From Flavobacterium sp. WV_118_3 (lineage in GTDB: Bacteria > Bacteroidota > Bacteroidia > Flavobacteriales > Flavobacteriaceae), in assembly GCF_039778605.1 (NCBI RefSeq), contig NZ_CP156060.1:3190001-3254000 (forward strand): a stretch of DNA of 64,000 nucleotides, given 5' to 3'. The notes under the pieces were generated by a model. That model was not told the DNA's origin. It made no database searches and worked only from the letters and a program-made list of their open reading frames with translations. The position numbers and the translations under genes are program-made. Positions 19,710 to 29,495 of the stretch are shown here, in pieces (position 1 is the stretch's first letter; every line of letters begins with the position of its first letter).

Positions 19710-20363
19710 ATGCATATCCATTATATCTCTGAAAACAACAGTATTCTTAATCATTTCCTATCACAAATCCGCGATGTTACGATCCAGAAAGACAGTATGC
19801 GCTTTCGCAAAAATATCGAACGAATCGGTGAAGTGATGGCCTATGAATTGAGTAAGATTCTGACCTATAAAGAGATTGATGTACAGACACCTTTGGGTAT
19901 CAAAAAAACAACCGCTTTGGAAGACAATGTGGTGCTGTGTTCCATCCTGAGAGCCGGACTGGCATTGCACACCGGTTTTATGAATTTCTTTGACGATGCC
20001 GAAAACGGTTTTGTTTCAGCCATGCGTTTCCATCCGAATAACGACGATTTTTTCGAGATTAAAGTGGAATACCAGGCGGCACCATCATTCGAAAATAAAA
20101 ACCTGATTCTGATCGATCCGATGCTGGCAACCGGGCAATCTCTTGTGGCGGTTTTCCAAAAACTAATGGCGGAAGAAACCCCAAAAGAAATCCACATTGC
20201 TGTTGTAATCGCTACTCCGGAAGGAATCGAATACCTCGAAAAAAACCTGCCTGGAAACTGTCACCTTTGGGTAGCCGCACTGGACGAAGGTTTAAATGCT
20301 AAAAATTATATCGTTCCGGGATTGGGCGATGCCGGTGATTTGGCCTACGGTAGTAAATTATAA
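19710..20363 (+). CDS. upp: Uracil phosphoribosyltransferase
   Basis: Salvage enzyme making UMP from uracil and PRPP. 217 residues. The PRPP-binding loop reads LIDPMLATGQS (about 135-145), the N-terminal flexible loop CSILRAGLALHTG is present, and the uracil-binding C-terminal segment is GLGDAGDLAYG. Its stop overlaps by 6 bp the end of the convergent membrane gene. Confidence 0.97.
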   Translation: MHIHYISENNSILNHFLSQIRDVTIQKDSMRFRKNIERIGEVMAYELSKILTYKEIDVQTPLGIKKTTALEDNVVLCSILRAGLALHTGFMNFFDDAENGFVSAMRFHPNNDDFFEIKVEYQAAPSFENKNLILIDPMLATGQSLVAVFQKLMAEETPKEIHIAVVIATPEGIEYLEKNLPGNCHLWVAALDEGLNAKNYIVPGLGDAGDLAYGSKL

Positions 20364-21290
20364 TACCTGCGCGAAAAAGATAAAGAAACTGATTACGATC
20401 AGGGAGTACATTACACTTTCCCGTACCCATTTATTATCCAGACTTTCGATAAAATTCGTTCCCATTACCGCTAACGGAAAAAAGGTAAAGGCTAAAAAGC
20501 TATTGTTTTTACTGGCTGAAAGGACATAAATCCCAACACCCAAAACAAAAGAAAACAATATTTTTTTGTAGGACGACTGCATGTTTAGCGGTCGGTTGGA
20601 TAATGCCAGTAACTGCGTCACAAAAAACAATACCGCTATCGATGAGAAAATGGCCAGCGCAATATTCTGGTAAATATTTTCAAAGTAGGTAAAATCAAAA
20701 CTGATATAGGCTTTGTCCAATACAATAAATAAAAGATCATGCTCTCCGGCGATAACTGCCAATGTGAACAAAACACCTACCGTAAAAAGCGCTATAAATG
20801 GAATAATCCAGTTTCTATAATCCCGCGATACGTGAAATACAATCGACACAAAAACCAACACTATAAAAAGGATACTCCAAAAGTGAAATAGTGTCGCTAC
20901 AAAAATCCATAGTGAGGCATCAAAGATCTTTTCTTTGGGTGTGATCAGCGATTGTAAGGATATTAATCGTCTAAGCGCTAACAGGATAAAAAAGTTCGCC
21001 AGGATAATATTTGTGTTTACCAAAACCGATGGAAACAAGATATGAAATAACAAAAACAAGAACGGCGCGTAGCTGTTATCCTTGCTTAATCCGTTCCTTT
21101 TGGTAACGAAACGAACCAGAAACAACGACCCCGTTAACACTACCAACAAGCCTATTTTTTGTACCACCGTGGTATAGTATTCCGTCCACTCCGGGTATTG
21201 TGTCAGGTATAAAAAGTAAAATAAAACCAGTAATAAACTAATTATCGCATAATTTAACGGTCTAGATTTATTAAAAAGGCTTGCTATCAT
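20358..21290 (-). CDS. Polytopic membrane protein (DUF6427-like)
   Basis: 310 residues with about nine to ten predicted membrane helices and few charged residues between them. No motif is recognised. The DUF6427 label is recalled from Flavobacterial genomes, where this gene often lies beside upp and the small gene now at 21339. Function unknown. Confidence 0.8.
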   Translation of the reverse strand: MIASLFNKSRPLNYAIISLLLVLFYFLYLTQYPEWTEYYTTVVQKIGLLVVLTGSLFLVRFVTKRNGLSKDNSYAPFLFLLFHILFPSVLVNTNIILANFFILLALRRLISLQSLITPKEKIFDASLWIFVATLFHFWSILFIVLVFVSIVFHVSRDYRNWIIPFIALFTVGVLFTLAVIAGEHDLLFIVLDKAYISFDFTYFENIYQNIALAIFSSIAVLFFVTQLLALSNRPLNMQSSYKKILFSFVLGVGIYVLSASKNNSFLAFTFFPLAVMGTNFIESLDNKWVRESVMYSLIVISFFIFFAQVL

Positions 21291-21338
21291 GTAGATATTT
21301 TATATTTTTGTGACTGTAAATATAATACTTAAACAAAA

Positions 21339-21569
21339 ATGAAAGCATTTTTTGAAGGAATACAGTACTTATTCGTAGACATACTATTCGCCCCTATGGA
21401 TTTGATGCGAAAATTAGAATTATCAAACTGGTGGGCTGCGAATCTTTTAAACTGGATTTTCATCATCATCTGTTGTGGTGCTACTTACTACTGGATTAAA
21501 GAGTTAAAGAAACACAAAGACAGCGGCGAAGATAGTCAGGATACTACAGCCCACTCGTTTTTAAAATAA
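21339..21569 (+). CDS. Small membrane protein (DUF6341-like)
   Basis: 76 residues with one amphipathic N-terminal segment (FFEGIQYLFVDILFAPMDLMRKLEL) and one membrane helix (about 34-51, LLNWIFIIICCGATYYWI), then a charged cytoplasmic tail. It is divergent from the DUF6427-like gene and ends 3 bp before the purD stop. Function unknown. Confidence 0.8.
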   Translation: MKAFFEGIQYLFVDILFAPMDLMRKLELSNWWAANLLNWIFIIICCGATYYWIKELKKHKDSGEDSQDTTAHSFLK

Positions 21570-21571
21570 TA

Positions 21572-22843
21572 TTAGAGGTCGAAACCGATATCTTTTCTAA
21601 AATACATCTTATCAAAATGTAGTTTATCTATATTTTGATAAGATTTTTTTATGGCTTCCTGAAACGTGTCCCCATAGGATGTTACGGCCAAAACACGCCC
21701 CCCGTTGGTTACCACCTGATCATTTTGTAGCGTCGTACCGGCATGAAAAACAATGGATCCGTCTACGTGTTCCAATCCGGAAATAGCTTTTCCTTTTTCA
21801 TAGTCTTCCGGATAGCCACCCGAAACTACCATAATGGTTGTCGCACTTCTCGGATCGATTTCCAATTCCACCTGATCTAACGTTTGCGTCGCAACTGCTT
21901 TGAAAAGGGTTACCAAATCGGATTTTAAACGCGGCATCACCACTTCTGTTTCCGGATCGCCCATGCGAACGTTATATTCGATTACATATGGTTCGTTTCC
22001 AACATTGATTAAACCGATAAATACAAATCCTTTATACGGGATTCCGTCTTTTTGCAATCCGTCGATCGTCGGTTTTACAATCCGACTTTCTATTTTTTCC
22101 ATCAAAACCGCATCAGCAAACGGTACCGGCGAAACGGCACCCATTCCTCCGGTGTTTAATCCGGTGTCGCCTTCTCCAATTCGTTTGTAGTCTTTTGCAG
22201 TTGGTAATATTTTATAGCTCTTTCCGTCGGTCAATACGAAACAACTCAATTCGATTCCATCCAAAAATTCTTCGATCACAACTTTCGCGCTGGCACTTCC
22301 AAATTTTTCGTTTACCAGCATGTTGCGCAATTCGGCTTGTGCTTCGGCCAAATCCTGAAGGATCAAAACGCCTTTTCCGGCAGCCAGTCCATCGGCTTTT
22401 AAAACATATGGCGGTTGTAATGTGGTTAAAAATTCACATCCGGCTTCTACGGTGTCTTTTGTAAAACTGTCGTAAGCCGCCGTTGGAATGTTGTGTTTTA
22501 CCAAAAATTCTTTGGCGAATTCTTTACTTCCTTCTAATTGTGCACCGATTTTTGACGGACCAATTACCGGAATGTCTTGTAACAAAGCATCCTGTTGAAA
22601 ATAGTCGAAAATTCCTTTTACCAACGGATCTTCCGGTCCTACGACAACCATAGCCACTTTTTCGGTCAAAACCAGGTTTTTAACCGCTTCAAAATCGTTT
22701 GGGTTGATGTTTACATTTTCGGCTATCGCTGCAGTTCCGGCATTTCCGGGTGCTACCAGTAGTTTTGAACAGTGTTCGCTTTGTAGCATTTTCCAGGCTA
22801 AAGCATGTTCTCTTCCGCCGGATCCTAATAATAAAATTGTCAT
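21572..22843 (-). CDS. purD: Phosphoribosylamine-glycine ligase
   Basis: Second step of purine synthesis: joins glycine to phosphoribosylamine using ATP. 423 residues from [18 protein letters not shown], the family's usual N terminus; an in-frame ATG 27 bp upstream would add nine unsupported residues. ATP-grasp features include [28 protein letters not shown] and [14 protein letters not shown] -7 box TATTTTTG (22868-22875, minus strand) lies about 25 bp upstream of the start. It stands alone, without other pur genes. Confidence 0.97.
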   Translation of the reverse strand: MTILLLGSGGREHALAWKMLQSEHCSKLLVAPGNAGTAAIAENVNINPNDFEAVKNLVLTEKVAMVVVGPEDPLVKGIFDYFQQDALLQDIPVIGPSKIGAQLEGSKEFAKEFLVKHNIPTAAYDSFTKDTVEAGCEFLTTLQPPYVLKADGLAAGKGVLILQDLAEAQAELRNMLVNEKFGSASAKVVIEEFLDGIELSCFVLTDGKSYKILPTAKDYKRIGEGDTGLNTGGMGAVSPVPFADAVLMEKIESRIVKPTIDGLQKDGIPYKGFVFIGLINVGNEPYVIEYNVRMGDPETEVVMPRLKSDLVTLFKAVATQTLDQVELEIDPRSATTIMVVSGGYPEDYEKGKAISGLEHVDGSIVFHAGTTLQNDQVVTNGGRVLAVTSYGDTFQEAIKKSYQNIDKLHFDKMYFRKDIGFDL

Positions 22844-22964
22844 TTGTTGTGTTGTTTTTTGAAACGTCAAAAATACTCCGTTTTGAATGGATATTATAAT
22901 TTTAATGCTAAAAAGTTTATCGGCCTATAGGCTGCTTCGTTTGTTTTTCTAACTTTGACTAAAA

Positions 22965-24284
22965 TTGACACCCGTGTTCCGACTCTTCGATTTATCTTTA
23001 AAAATCAGTGGTTTCCCGATGAAGAAAGCACTATCGGAATTTGAATCCATTTGCGCTGTCCCGGAAAAAAACTACCCGGATTATATCGCTTTTAAACAAA
23101 AAGAAATCGTCTCCTTTCATCTCGAAAACAATCCCTTTTACCAAAAACTAGTCGGAAAAACAACATTTGACAATTGGTCGGATCTTCCGGTACTGACTAA
23201 AAAAGAGTTGCAACAACCGTTACAAAACCGACTTTCGCAAGGCTATACCATTTCCAATTCGTTTGTCAATAAAACCTCCGGTTCCAGCGGCGATCCGTTT
23301 ATTTTTGCAAAAGATAAGTATGTACATGCCCTAACCTGGGCATCTTATTTTTACCGTTTCGGTTGGTATGGTATCGATTTTAATACGTCGTATCAGGCGC
23401 GTTTTTATGGCATTCCACTGGACAAAACGGGCTATTATAAAGAGCGTTTAAAAGATTATTTAGGCAACCGCTATCGCTTTCCGATATTTGATTTATCCGA
23501 CGGTTTTCTGGAACAGGTTTTAGAAAAATTTAAAACCCAAAAATTCGATTATATCAACGGGTATACCAGTTCGATTGTTTTGTTTGCCAAGTTTTTAAAG
23601 GCGCGGAATATCGTACTTAAAACCGTTTGTCCAACGTTAAAGGTTTGTATGGTCACTTCGGAAATGCTTTTTGACGCCGATAAGGTTTTACTGGAAACCC
23701 AATTAGGCATTCCAATCGTAAACGAATATGGCGCTTCCGAATTGGATCTGATCGCTTTTCAAAATCCCGAAGGGGAATGGCAGGTGAATTCCGAAACACT
23801 ATTTGTAGAAATCCTGGACGAACAGAATCGGCCGCTTCCCTACGGTCAGGAAGGTCGTATTGTGATTACGTCGTTATACAATAAAGCACATCCTTTTATT
23901 CGTTATGACATTGGTGATATCGGCGCATTGGACGAATCAAGTACGGCTAAAAAAACAATTTTAAAAAAACTAACGGGACGCACGAATGATGTAGCCGTTT
24001 TGCCAAGTGGTAAAAAAGCACCGGGACTTACGTTTTATTATATTACCAAAAGTATTATCGAAGACGACGGTAATGTAAAGGAATTTATCATCAAACAAAT
24101 CCAGCGGGATACTTTTGAGATCGATTATGTGAGTGATTTCGAATTAACCGCAGATCAAATTCAGAAAATTGAAGCCGCTATTGCACTGTATCTGGAAACC
24201 GGACTTACTTTTATTTTTAATCGGAAAACCACCTTATCCCGAACCAACAGAGGAAAACTGAAACAATTCCAGTCGTTGTTATAA
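22965..24284 (+). CDS. CapK/PaaK-like adenylate-forming enzyme
   Basis: 439 residues with the phenylacetate-CoA ligase fold: ATP-binding NKTSGSSGDPF (about 101-111), acceptor-site NEYGASELDLIAFQ (about 257-270) and the hinge RYDIGDIG. CapK-type relatives sit in capsule loci and probably activate small acids for glycan decoration rather than degrade phenylacetate. It is the only plus-strand gene at the edge of the polysaccharide locus. A -7 box TAACTTTG (22950-22957) sits just upstream. Its 3' end overlaps the convergent GT2 gene by 6 bp. Confidence 0.88.
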   Translation: MTPVFRLFDLSLKISGFPMKKALSEFESICAVPEKNYPDYIAFKQKEIVSFHLENNPFYQKLVGKTTFDNWSDLPVLTKKELQQPLQNRLSQGYTISNSFVNKTSGSSGDPFIFAKDKYVHALTWASYFYRFGWYGIDFNTSYQARFYGIPLDKTGYYKERLKDYLGNRYRFPIFDLSDGFLEQVLEKFKTQKFDYINGYTSSIVLFAKFLKARNIVLKTVCPTLKVCMVTSEMLFDADKVLLETQLGIPIVNEYGASELDLIAFQNPEGEWQVNSETLFVEILDEQNRPLPYGQEGRIVITSLYNKAHPFIRYDIGDIGALDESSTAKKTILKKLTGRTNDVAVLPSGKKAPGLTFYYITKSIIEDDGNVKEFIIKQIQRDTFEIDYVSDFELTADQIQKIEAAIALYLETGLTFIFNRKTTLSRTNRGKLKQFQSLL

Positions 24285-25046
24285 TTTTTCTATAAAACGG
24301 GGTTTGATCAGCAATTGGGTAACCAAAAATCCAATCATACAAAAGAAGGCCACGATAGTGTTTTTTCCGTGGAAATCGCGGTAGATCCGATAATTGTGTT
24401 GTAACAAACTTCGCTTTGATGCCGAAATAGAGTCTTTCCGGATTCGGTAAAATGCCAGACTTTCCGGTACGGGTTGTGCTGTTTTGATCTGTTTTAATAT
24501 GGTTAACCAAACAATCCAGTCCTGACGTTTTCGAAAGGAGGCGATCGGAATTTTTCCAAAATAGTCTGTGTCATATATTCCGGTTAGGTTTCCGATAAAA
24601 TTACAAAAGAACAATTGGCGGTAACGCAATACCAACGGTGCTTTGATTCTTTTCTGTAAGGAGTCTCCATTTTCGTCGATACAATCGTAAAATGAAAAGG
24701 TAAAAGGGAGTTTGCTTTGTGCTAAAAAAGCGAGTTGTTTTTCCAGTTTTTCCGGTTTCCATAAATCATCGGCGTCCAAAAAGGCAATATACCGACCAGT
24801 GGCTTTTTCCAATGCCTGATTTCGTGCTACACCCGCTCCCGAATTCGTGTCTAATTGGTATAGTCGGATCCGGTTGTCCTGTGCTGCAAATGCCGTGACG
24901 ATCGCTACGGTTTCATCAGTGGAACAATCGTCTACAAGGAGCATTTCCCAGTCCGGATAAGTCTGATTTTGAACCGATCGGATGGTGTCGCTTATAAATG
25001 CAGCGGAATTAAATGTTGGTGTTATGATGGAAACCCGCTGTGACAT
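24279..25046 (-). CDS. Glycosyltransferase family 2
   Basis: 255 residues, GT-A fold. N terminus VSIITPTFNSAAFISDTIRSVQNQTYPDWEMLLVDD, nucleotide-sugar and metal site FLDADDLW (about 93-100), and a hydrophobic C terminus (about 230-250). Inverting transfer of one sugar to the lipid-linked repeat unit is expected. Its start overlaps the last base of the sugar-phosphate transferase gene, so the two are probably coupled. Last gene of the polysaccharide operon. Confidence 0.92.
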   Translation of the reverse strand: MSQRVSIITPTFNSAAFISDTIRSVQNQTYPDWEMLLVDDCSTDETVAIVTAFAAQDNRIRLYQLDTNSGAGVARNQALEKATGRYIAFLDADDLWKPEKLEKQLAFLAQSKLPFTFSFYDCIDENGDSLQKRIKAPLVLRYRQLFFCNFIGNLTGIYDTDYFGKIPIASFRKRQDWIVWLTILKQIKTAQPVPESLAFYRIRKDSISASKRSLLQHNYRIYRDFHGKNTIVAFFCMIGFLVTQLLIKPRFIEKL

Positions 25047-26398
25047 TAATAGGCTTTTTCATCTCCTTTAATGGCGTTGTATACAGTAAGATAAATAATT
25101 TTGATATCGAGTAACAGCGACCAGTTTTCCAGATAGAAAATATCGTATTTCACCCGATTGATGATGTCGTAGTTGGTTTCTACTTCGCCGCGGTATCCGT
25201 TGGTTTGTGCCAGTCCGGTGATTCCCGGTTTGATAAAATGGCGTACCATAAATTTATCGACACTTCGGGCATACATTTCGGTATGGCTCACCATGTGCGG
25301 TCGCGGTCCAACAACCGACATATCGCCAAGGATTACATTAAAAAATTGTGGTAATTCGTCGATGCTTGTCTTACGGATAAAACGGCCAATTTTCGTAATT
25401 CGGGGATCGTTTTTAGAAACCTGCTCCAAATCGGCAATTTCATTTGGACGCATCGAACGGAATTTATAACAGTTAAACTCCTTATAATTTAATCCGTTTC
25501 GTTTTTGTTTAAAGAATATAGGCCCTTTGGATTCCATTTTGATCAGAATCGCTAACAATGGTGTTAACCAGGAAAGCAATCCGATAATAATGAATAACGA
25601 GAAAAAGATATCGAAAACCCTTTTTACAATTTTATTAAACGGTTTGTCCAACGGAATGTTTCGCATCGATATAATAGGAATATAGCCGTAGTAGTCGTAC
25701 ACCAGATTACGGGAAAGGATTTCTTTACTGTCCGGTAAAAACTTCAGTAACTTCAGATTGTTATCCGTAAAGTCGACAAACTTACTTACTTGTGAATTGG
25801 ATAAATCCTGCAGGGAACAATAAATTTCATCTATATCCCGATCCAGAGCAAACTTAAAGCATGACTCTATGTTTTCGGTTGATTCATTTTTGTCGAAATG
25901 AAATACCTTTTCCAGTTTATAGCCATAATCGGGATTCTCGATAAAAAATTCCTGAAGTTGGCATATATTTTTACTTTGTCCGACGATGATCACTCTGCGG
26001 AAATTTCCACCGAAAACAACCCGAAACCGTTTTAGAAAATAAAATACTGCAAATTTAAACGCTGCGACCAGTGCCATTGCAGTTGTGGTGTATTTTATGG
26101 TTTCCGAAGGTTGGGAATATTTGGAGAAATACCCGATATAGGCAAAACTAAATACCAGGAACAACGCATATTGTTTTAGTATTTTCCCAAATATCTCGAT
26201 CGCTTTTGTATAACGATAGACTTCATAAAAACCAATATTCAGCGCAATGGTAATCCAGGTGATACTGATGAATATATTATAATAAAATCCTATTGTTTCG
26301 GGTAATAAAACCCCTGTCAGAATATTGATGATAATCAAATCCAACAAATAAGAAAAAGGTCTAATATATCCGGAATACCGGCCGGTAGTTCTACGCAC
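25046..26398 (-). CDS. Polyprenyl glycosylphosphotransferase (WcaJ/WbaP type)
   Basis: Starts repeat-unit synthesis by moving a sugar phosphate to undecaprenyl phosphate. 450 residues: four N-terminal membrane helices, a CoA-binding-like middle (about 120-240), then the catalytic bacterial sugar transferase domain (about 258-450) with KRVFDIFFS, ESKGPIFFKQKRNG, FKFRSM-like YKFRSMR, KTSIDELPQFFNVILGDMSVVGPRP and PGITGLAQ. Overlaps its neighbours by one base on each side. Confidence 0.95.
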   Translation of the reverse strand: MRRTTGRYSGYIRPFSYLLDLIIINILTGVLLPETIGFYYNIFISITWITIALNIGFYEVYRYTKAIEIFGKILKQYALFLVFSFAYIGYFSKYSQPSETIKYTTTAMALVAAFKFAVFYFLKRFRVVFGGNFRRVIIVGQSKNICQLQEFFIENPDYGYKLEKVFHFDKNESTENIESCFKFALDRDIDEIYCSLQDLSNSQVSKFVDFTDNNLKLLKFLPDSKEILSRNLVYDYYGYIPIISMRNIPLDKPFNKIVKRVFDIFFSLFIIIGLLSWLTPLLAILIKMESKGPIFFKQKRNGLNYKEFNCYKFRSMRPNEIADLEQVSKNDPRITKIGRFIRKTSIDELPQFFNVILGDMSVVGPRPHMVSHTEMYARSVDKFMVRHFIKPGITGLAQTNGYRGEVETNYDIINRVKYDIFYLENWSLLLDIKIIYLTVYNAIKGDEKAY

Positions 26399-27381
26399 TA
26401 AAATATATATTTAGAAAAATCCTTATGCTCTTCTTTTAATAATTCCTCTGTCGATAATGATTTGAAATACTCATAGGTAATTTTCATTCCTTCGGAACGG
26501 GATACTTTCGGTTCCCAACCCAGGATTTCTCTTGCCTTAGTAATATCTGGCTGTCGCTGTAACGGATCATTAACTGGTAATGGACGATACACTACTTTTT
26601 GATCTGTTCCGGTAAGTTTGATGATTTCTTCAGCAAAGTCTTTTATCGTAATTTCATCCGGATTACCAATGTTAACCGGCAATACGTAGTCTGAGTGTAG
26701 TAATCGGAAAATCCCTTCCACCTGATCGTCTACATAACAGAACGAACGGGTTTGCGAACCGTCTCCAAAAATAGTAAGGTCTTCACCGCGTAATGCCTGA
26801 CCGATGAATGCCGGAATAACACGACCGTCGTTTAAACGCATTCGCGGTCCATAGGTATTAAAAATCCGAACAATACGGGTTTCTACACCATGGAAAGTAT
26901 GGTAGGCCATTGTAATGGATTCCTGAAAACGCTTGGCTTCATCGTAAACCCCTCGTGGCCCGATGGTATTTACATTTCCGTAATATTCTTCGGTTTGCGG
27001 ATGTACTAACGGATCGCCGTATACTTCTGAAGTCGATGCAATTAAGATTCGTGCTTTTTTTACACGGGCTAATCCTAACAGATTGTGCGTTCCTAACGAT
27101 CCTACTTTTAAGGTTTGTATTGGAATTTTAAGATAATCGATCGGACTTGCCGGAGAGGCAAAATGCAGTATATAGTCTAATTGACCCGGAACATGTACGA
27201 ACTTGGTTATATCGTGGTGGTAAAACTCAAAATTTTGATTTTTAAACAAATGCTCAATATTTTTTAAGTCCCCCGTGATCAGATTGTCCATCCCAATCAC
27301 AAAGTATCCTTCCGCAATAAATCTGTCGCATAAATGTGATCCTAAAAACCCTGCTGCTCCTGTAATTAATATTCTTTTCAT
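26398..27381 (-). CDS. UDP-glucuronate decarboxylase (UDP-xylose synthase)
   Basis: 327 residues from [18 protein letters not shown]; an ATG 9 bp upstream is also possible. Extended SDR fold: NAD motif GAAGFLGSH, Ser in STSEVYGDP, catalytic Tyr/Lys in YDEAKRFQE and the UXS-typical [10 protein letters not shown]. Converts UDP-glucuronate to UDP-xylose, giving a pentose for the surface glycan. No UDP-glucose dehydrogenase is present in the window to supply the substrate. Preceded by a 234-bp gap. Confidence 0.92.
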   Translation of the reverse strand: MKRILITGAAGFLGSHLCDRFIAEGYFVIGMDNLITGDLKNIEHLFKNQNFEFYHHDITKFVHVPGQLDYILHFASPASPIDYLKIPIQTLKVGSLGTHNLLGLARVKKARILIASTSEVYGDPLVHPQTEEYYGNVNTIGPRGVYDEAKRFQESITMAYHTFHGVETRIVRIFNTYGPRMRLNDGRVIPAFIGQALRGEDLTIFGDGSQTRSFCYVDDQVEGIFRLLHSDYVLPVNIGNPDEITIKDFAEEIIKLTGTDQKVVYRPLPVNDPLQRQPDITKAREILGWEPKVSRSEGMKITYEYFKSLSTEELLKEEHKDFSKYIF

Positions 27382-27615
27382 GTATTCCAATTAATCCATG
27401 CAAGATAAAAAAAAACATATGTATCAAGCTAGTTAAGTCGTACAAAATTTCAGATTTAATTATTTATTGACATCGACCTGCTTGCATTATAAAACCTGGC
27501 GTTACAGAATTGTTGCGCTTGTTAAATTTTCAACAAATACTATTTTAAGGAATCATAAAAATACTGTTTTTTGATGACTCCTTATAAAGGGCAAAATATG
27601 GTGTAAGGGGATTCC
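27382..27615. other. Intergenic gap inside the polysaccharide locus
   Basis: About 230 bp, the longest gap within the locus, AT-rich and without an open frame. On the minus strand CTTG with TATCTTGC 18 bp later lies about 25 bp before the UXS start, a weak promoter candidate, so UXS, the sugar-phosphate transferase and GT2 may form a separate transcript. No clear terminator is seen for the methyltransferase. Confidence 0.4.
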
Positions 27616-28344
27616 TTATTTTATTTTCCGCAGTACAAAAATGTTATTGAAATATACTGTCTTAGATTTGGGAAGAATTGTACCAAAAATACTACCCAAT
27701 ATATTAATGGTAAAAATAAACGGTACCATTAATATTTGTTTTACGAGTTTGTTTTTGGGCAAAATATTATTCAGGTAATTTAATGTGAATTGAAAAAGGA
27801 CCAATACATGATTCCCGGTTTTATGATTTTCAACGACCTCAAAACCATTCGATGCATACAAATGTTTTAACGCCGGTGTCGTATATCGCGCAAAATCATG
27901 CGGCATTTCATGTTCTTCCCACATAAAAGGAGTGGTTATTAAAGCCGTCGCGTTTGGTTTTAAAACCCGATTCATTTCCTTTAATAACTCGTCGATGTTA
28001 AAAACATGTTCTAACACTTCCGTACATAGCAAACTGTCGAAATGATTGTCTTCGAAAGGTATAACATGTCCATCATAAAATCGATCTACGTATTTATGGT
28101 TTTCATCCCTTCCTTCTATTTTTAAGTCAACTCCGATATATTTATTTAGATGTCCAAAATAATTCAAATACGGTTTGTTCCCACAACCAAAATCCAATAG
28201 CTCTCCGGTTAATAATTTGGATTTTTCCTTTATCATACTTTTTAAAGCGTGTCGAATAAAAAAGTTATGATTTATAAAAAAACCTAATAATCCCGGTTGA
28301 AATTTTTCTTTTTGTATGATCTGTTTAATTGTGTCTTTCGTCAT
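27616..28344 (-). CDS. SAM-dependent class I methyltransferase
   Basis: 242 residues. SAM-binding motif I LLDFGCGNKPYL (about 49-60), acidic loop GVDL, motif IEVLEH-like LLCTEVLEHVFNIDELLKEMNRVLKPNATALITTPF. A hydrophobic C-terminal segment (about 205-225) suggests membrane association. In this locus it probably O-methylates a sugar or caps the chain; the target is unknown. Confidence 0.88.
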   Translation of the reverse strand: MTKDTIKQIIQKEKFQPGLLGFFINHNFFIRHALKSMIKEKSKLLTGELLDFGCGNKPYLNYFGHLNKYIGVDLKIEGRDENHKYVDRFYDGHVIPFEDNHFDSLLCTEVLEHVFNIDELLKEMNRVLKPNATALITTPFMWEEHEMPHDFARYTTPALKHLYASNGFEVVENHKTGNHVLVLFQFTLNYLNNILPKNKLVKQILMVPFIFTINILGSIFGTILPKSKTVYFNNIFVLRKIK

Positions 28345-28370
28345 AAAATAGTGCTTTCATTTAGATAAAA

Positions 28371-29495
28371 TTATCTAAAGTTAGAATATATCGATTCTAA
28401 TTTGGAAATGTTGTTTTTAATATTAAAATGATCCGAAAAAGACTGATAGGCATTTGCTGAAAATTCCTTACGCTTTTGTTCATCATTGATCAATTCCAAA
28501 ATCCGATCTTTAAATTCTTCGATATTATTATTTTTTACTATATATCCATTATATCCGTCCACTATTAAATCTCTGTTACCGTCGCAATCGCTAACGACCG
28601 AGGGTTTGGATAATGCCAGACTTTCGATTATGGAATATGGCATTCCTTCATAACGGGATGTCGAGATATACATTTTTGATTGGCTCACTAAATTAAAAAC
28701 GTCCTCTCTGCTGGTCCAGTCAATTAAGGTTACATACGCTGTCATATCTCTTTCTTTGATCAGGCTTTTTACGGATTCCAACTGATCGGAATGATGTCCT
28801 ACTCCGATAACCAGTAAATGTATTGGCCTTACTTTTTTTAGTTCGTACAAGATTTCGATCATCAGCTCAATGTTTTTTTGATATGATGGTCGTCCTACAC
28901 AACAAATATATTCATCCGGCCAGGTTTTTGGTATCGATAAGGGTTGTATTTCGCCTATCGGTTCAATACAATTATTAAAAACGATAACCTTTTCCGGCTT
29001 ATAGCCTACTTCCTTTATCGCTCTGTTTTTTTCAGAATCCGAAGTAGCCAAAACTGTACTGTTTCCATTTGCCAGATTTTTTTCAATGGTTAGAAAAATG
29101 TTTCGCTTTAGATTACTCTGCGCACTTAAATACGAAAACGCATGTGGTGTATACAGGATTTTAACACCCAAAAGCTTCCCTACTATCTTACCAATAACAC
29201 CTCCCTTGGCACTATGGGCATGGATAATATCCGGCTTTTCTTTTTTTAAAATTTTATAGGTGTTACGTATCGCATTGAAATCTTTAAAAAAAGAAATATT
29301 ACGAATAATGGTAGTCTTATAATTTTTTATGGTCTTTCCTTCTTTATCCACAAATTCCTTTTGTGTATCGGATTCACCATGAACTACAATGTTTTCTATT
29401 TTATTACGGTCTACATTTTCTAAAATCAGTCTTAAATATACATCTACTCCTCCAACAGAATGTAATATGTGTGCAATTTTAACTCTTTCCATCAA
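28371..29495 (-). CDS. Glycosyltransferase family 4
   Basis: 374 residues, GT-B fold. N-terminal acceptor domain starts VKIAHILHSVGGVDVYLRL; the C-terminal donor domain has CVGRPSYQKNIELMI and the retaining-GT motif STSRYEGMPYSIIESLA with E-X7-E spacing (about 280-288). It overlaps the end of the upstream polymerase gene by 17 bp. Adds a sugar to the lipid-linked unit. Confidence 0.92.
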   Translation of the reverse strand: MMERVKIAHILHSVGGVDVYLRLILENVDRNKIENIVVHGESDTQKEFVDKEGKTIKNYKTTIIRNISFFKDFNAIRNTYKILKKEKPDIIHAHSAKGGVIGKIVGKLLGVKILYTPHAFSYLSAQSNLKRNIFLTIEKNLANGNSTVLATSDSEKNRAIKEVGYKPEKVIVFNNCIEPIGEIQPLSIPKTWPDEYICCVGRPSYQKNIELMIEILYELKKVRPIHLLVIGVGHHSDQLESVKSLIKERDMTAYVTLIDWTSREDVFNLVSQSKMYISTSRYEGMPYSIIESLALSKPSVVSDCDGNRDLIVDGYNGYIVKNNNIEEFKDRILELINDEQKRKEFSANAYQSFSDHFNIKNNISKLESIYSNFR

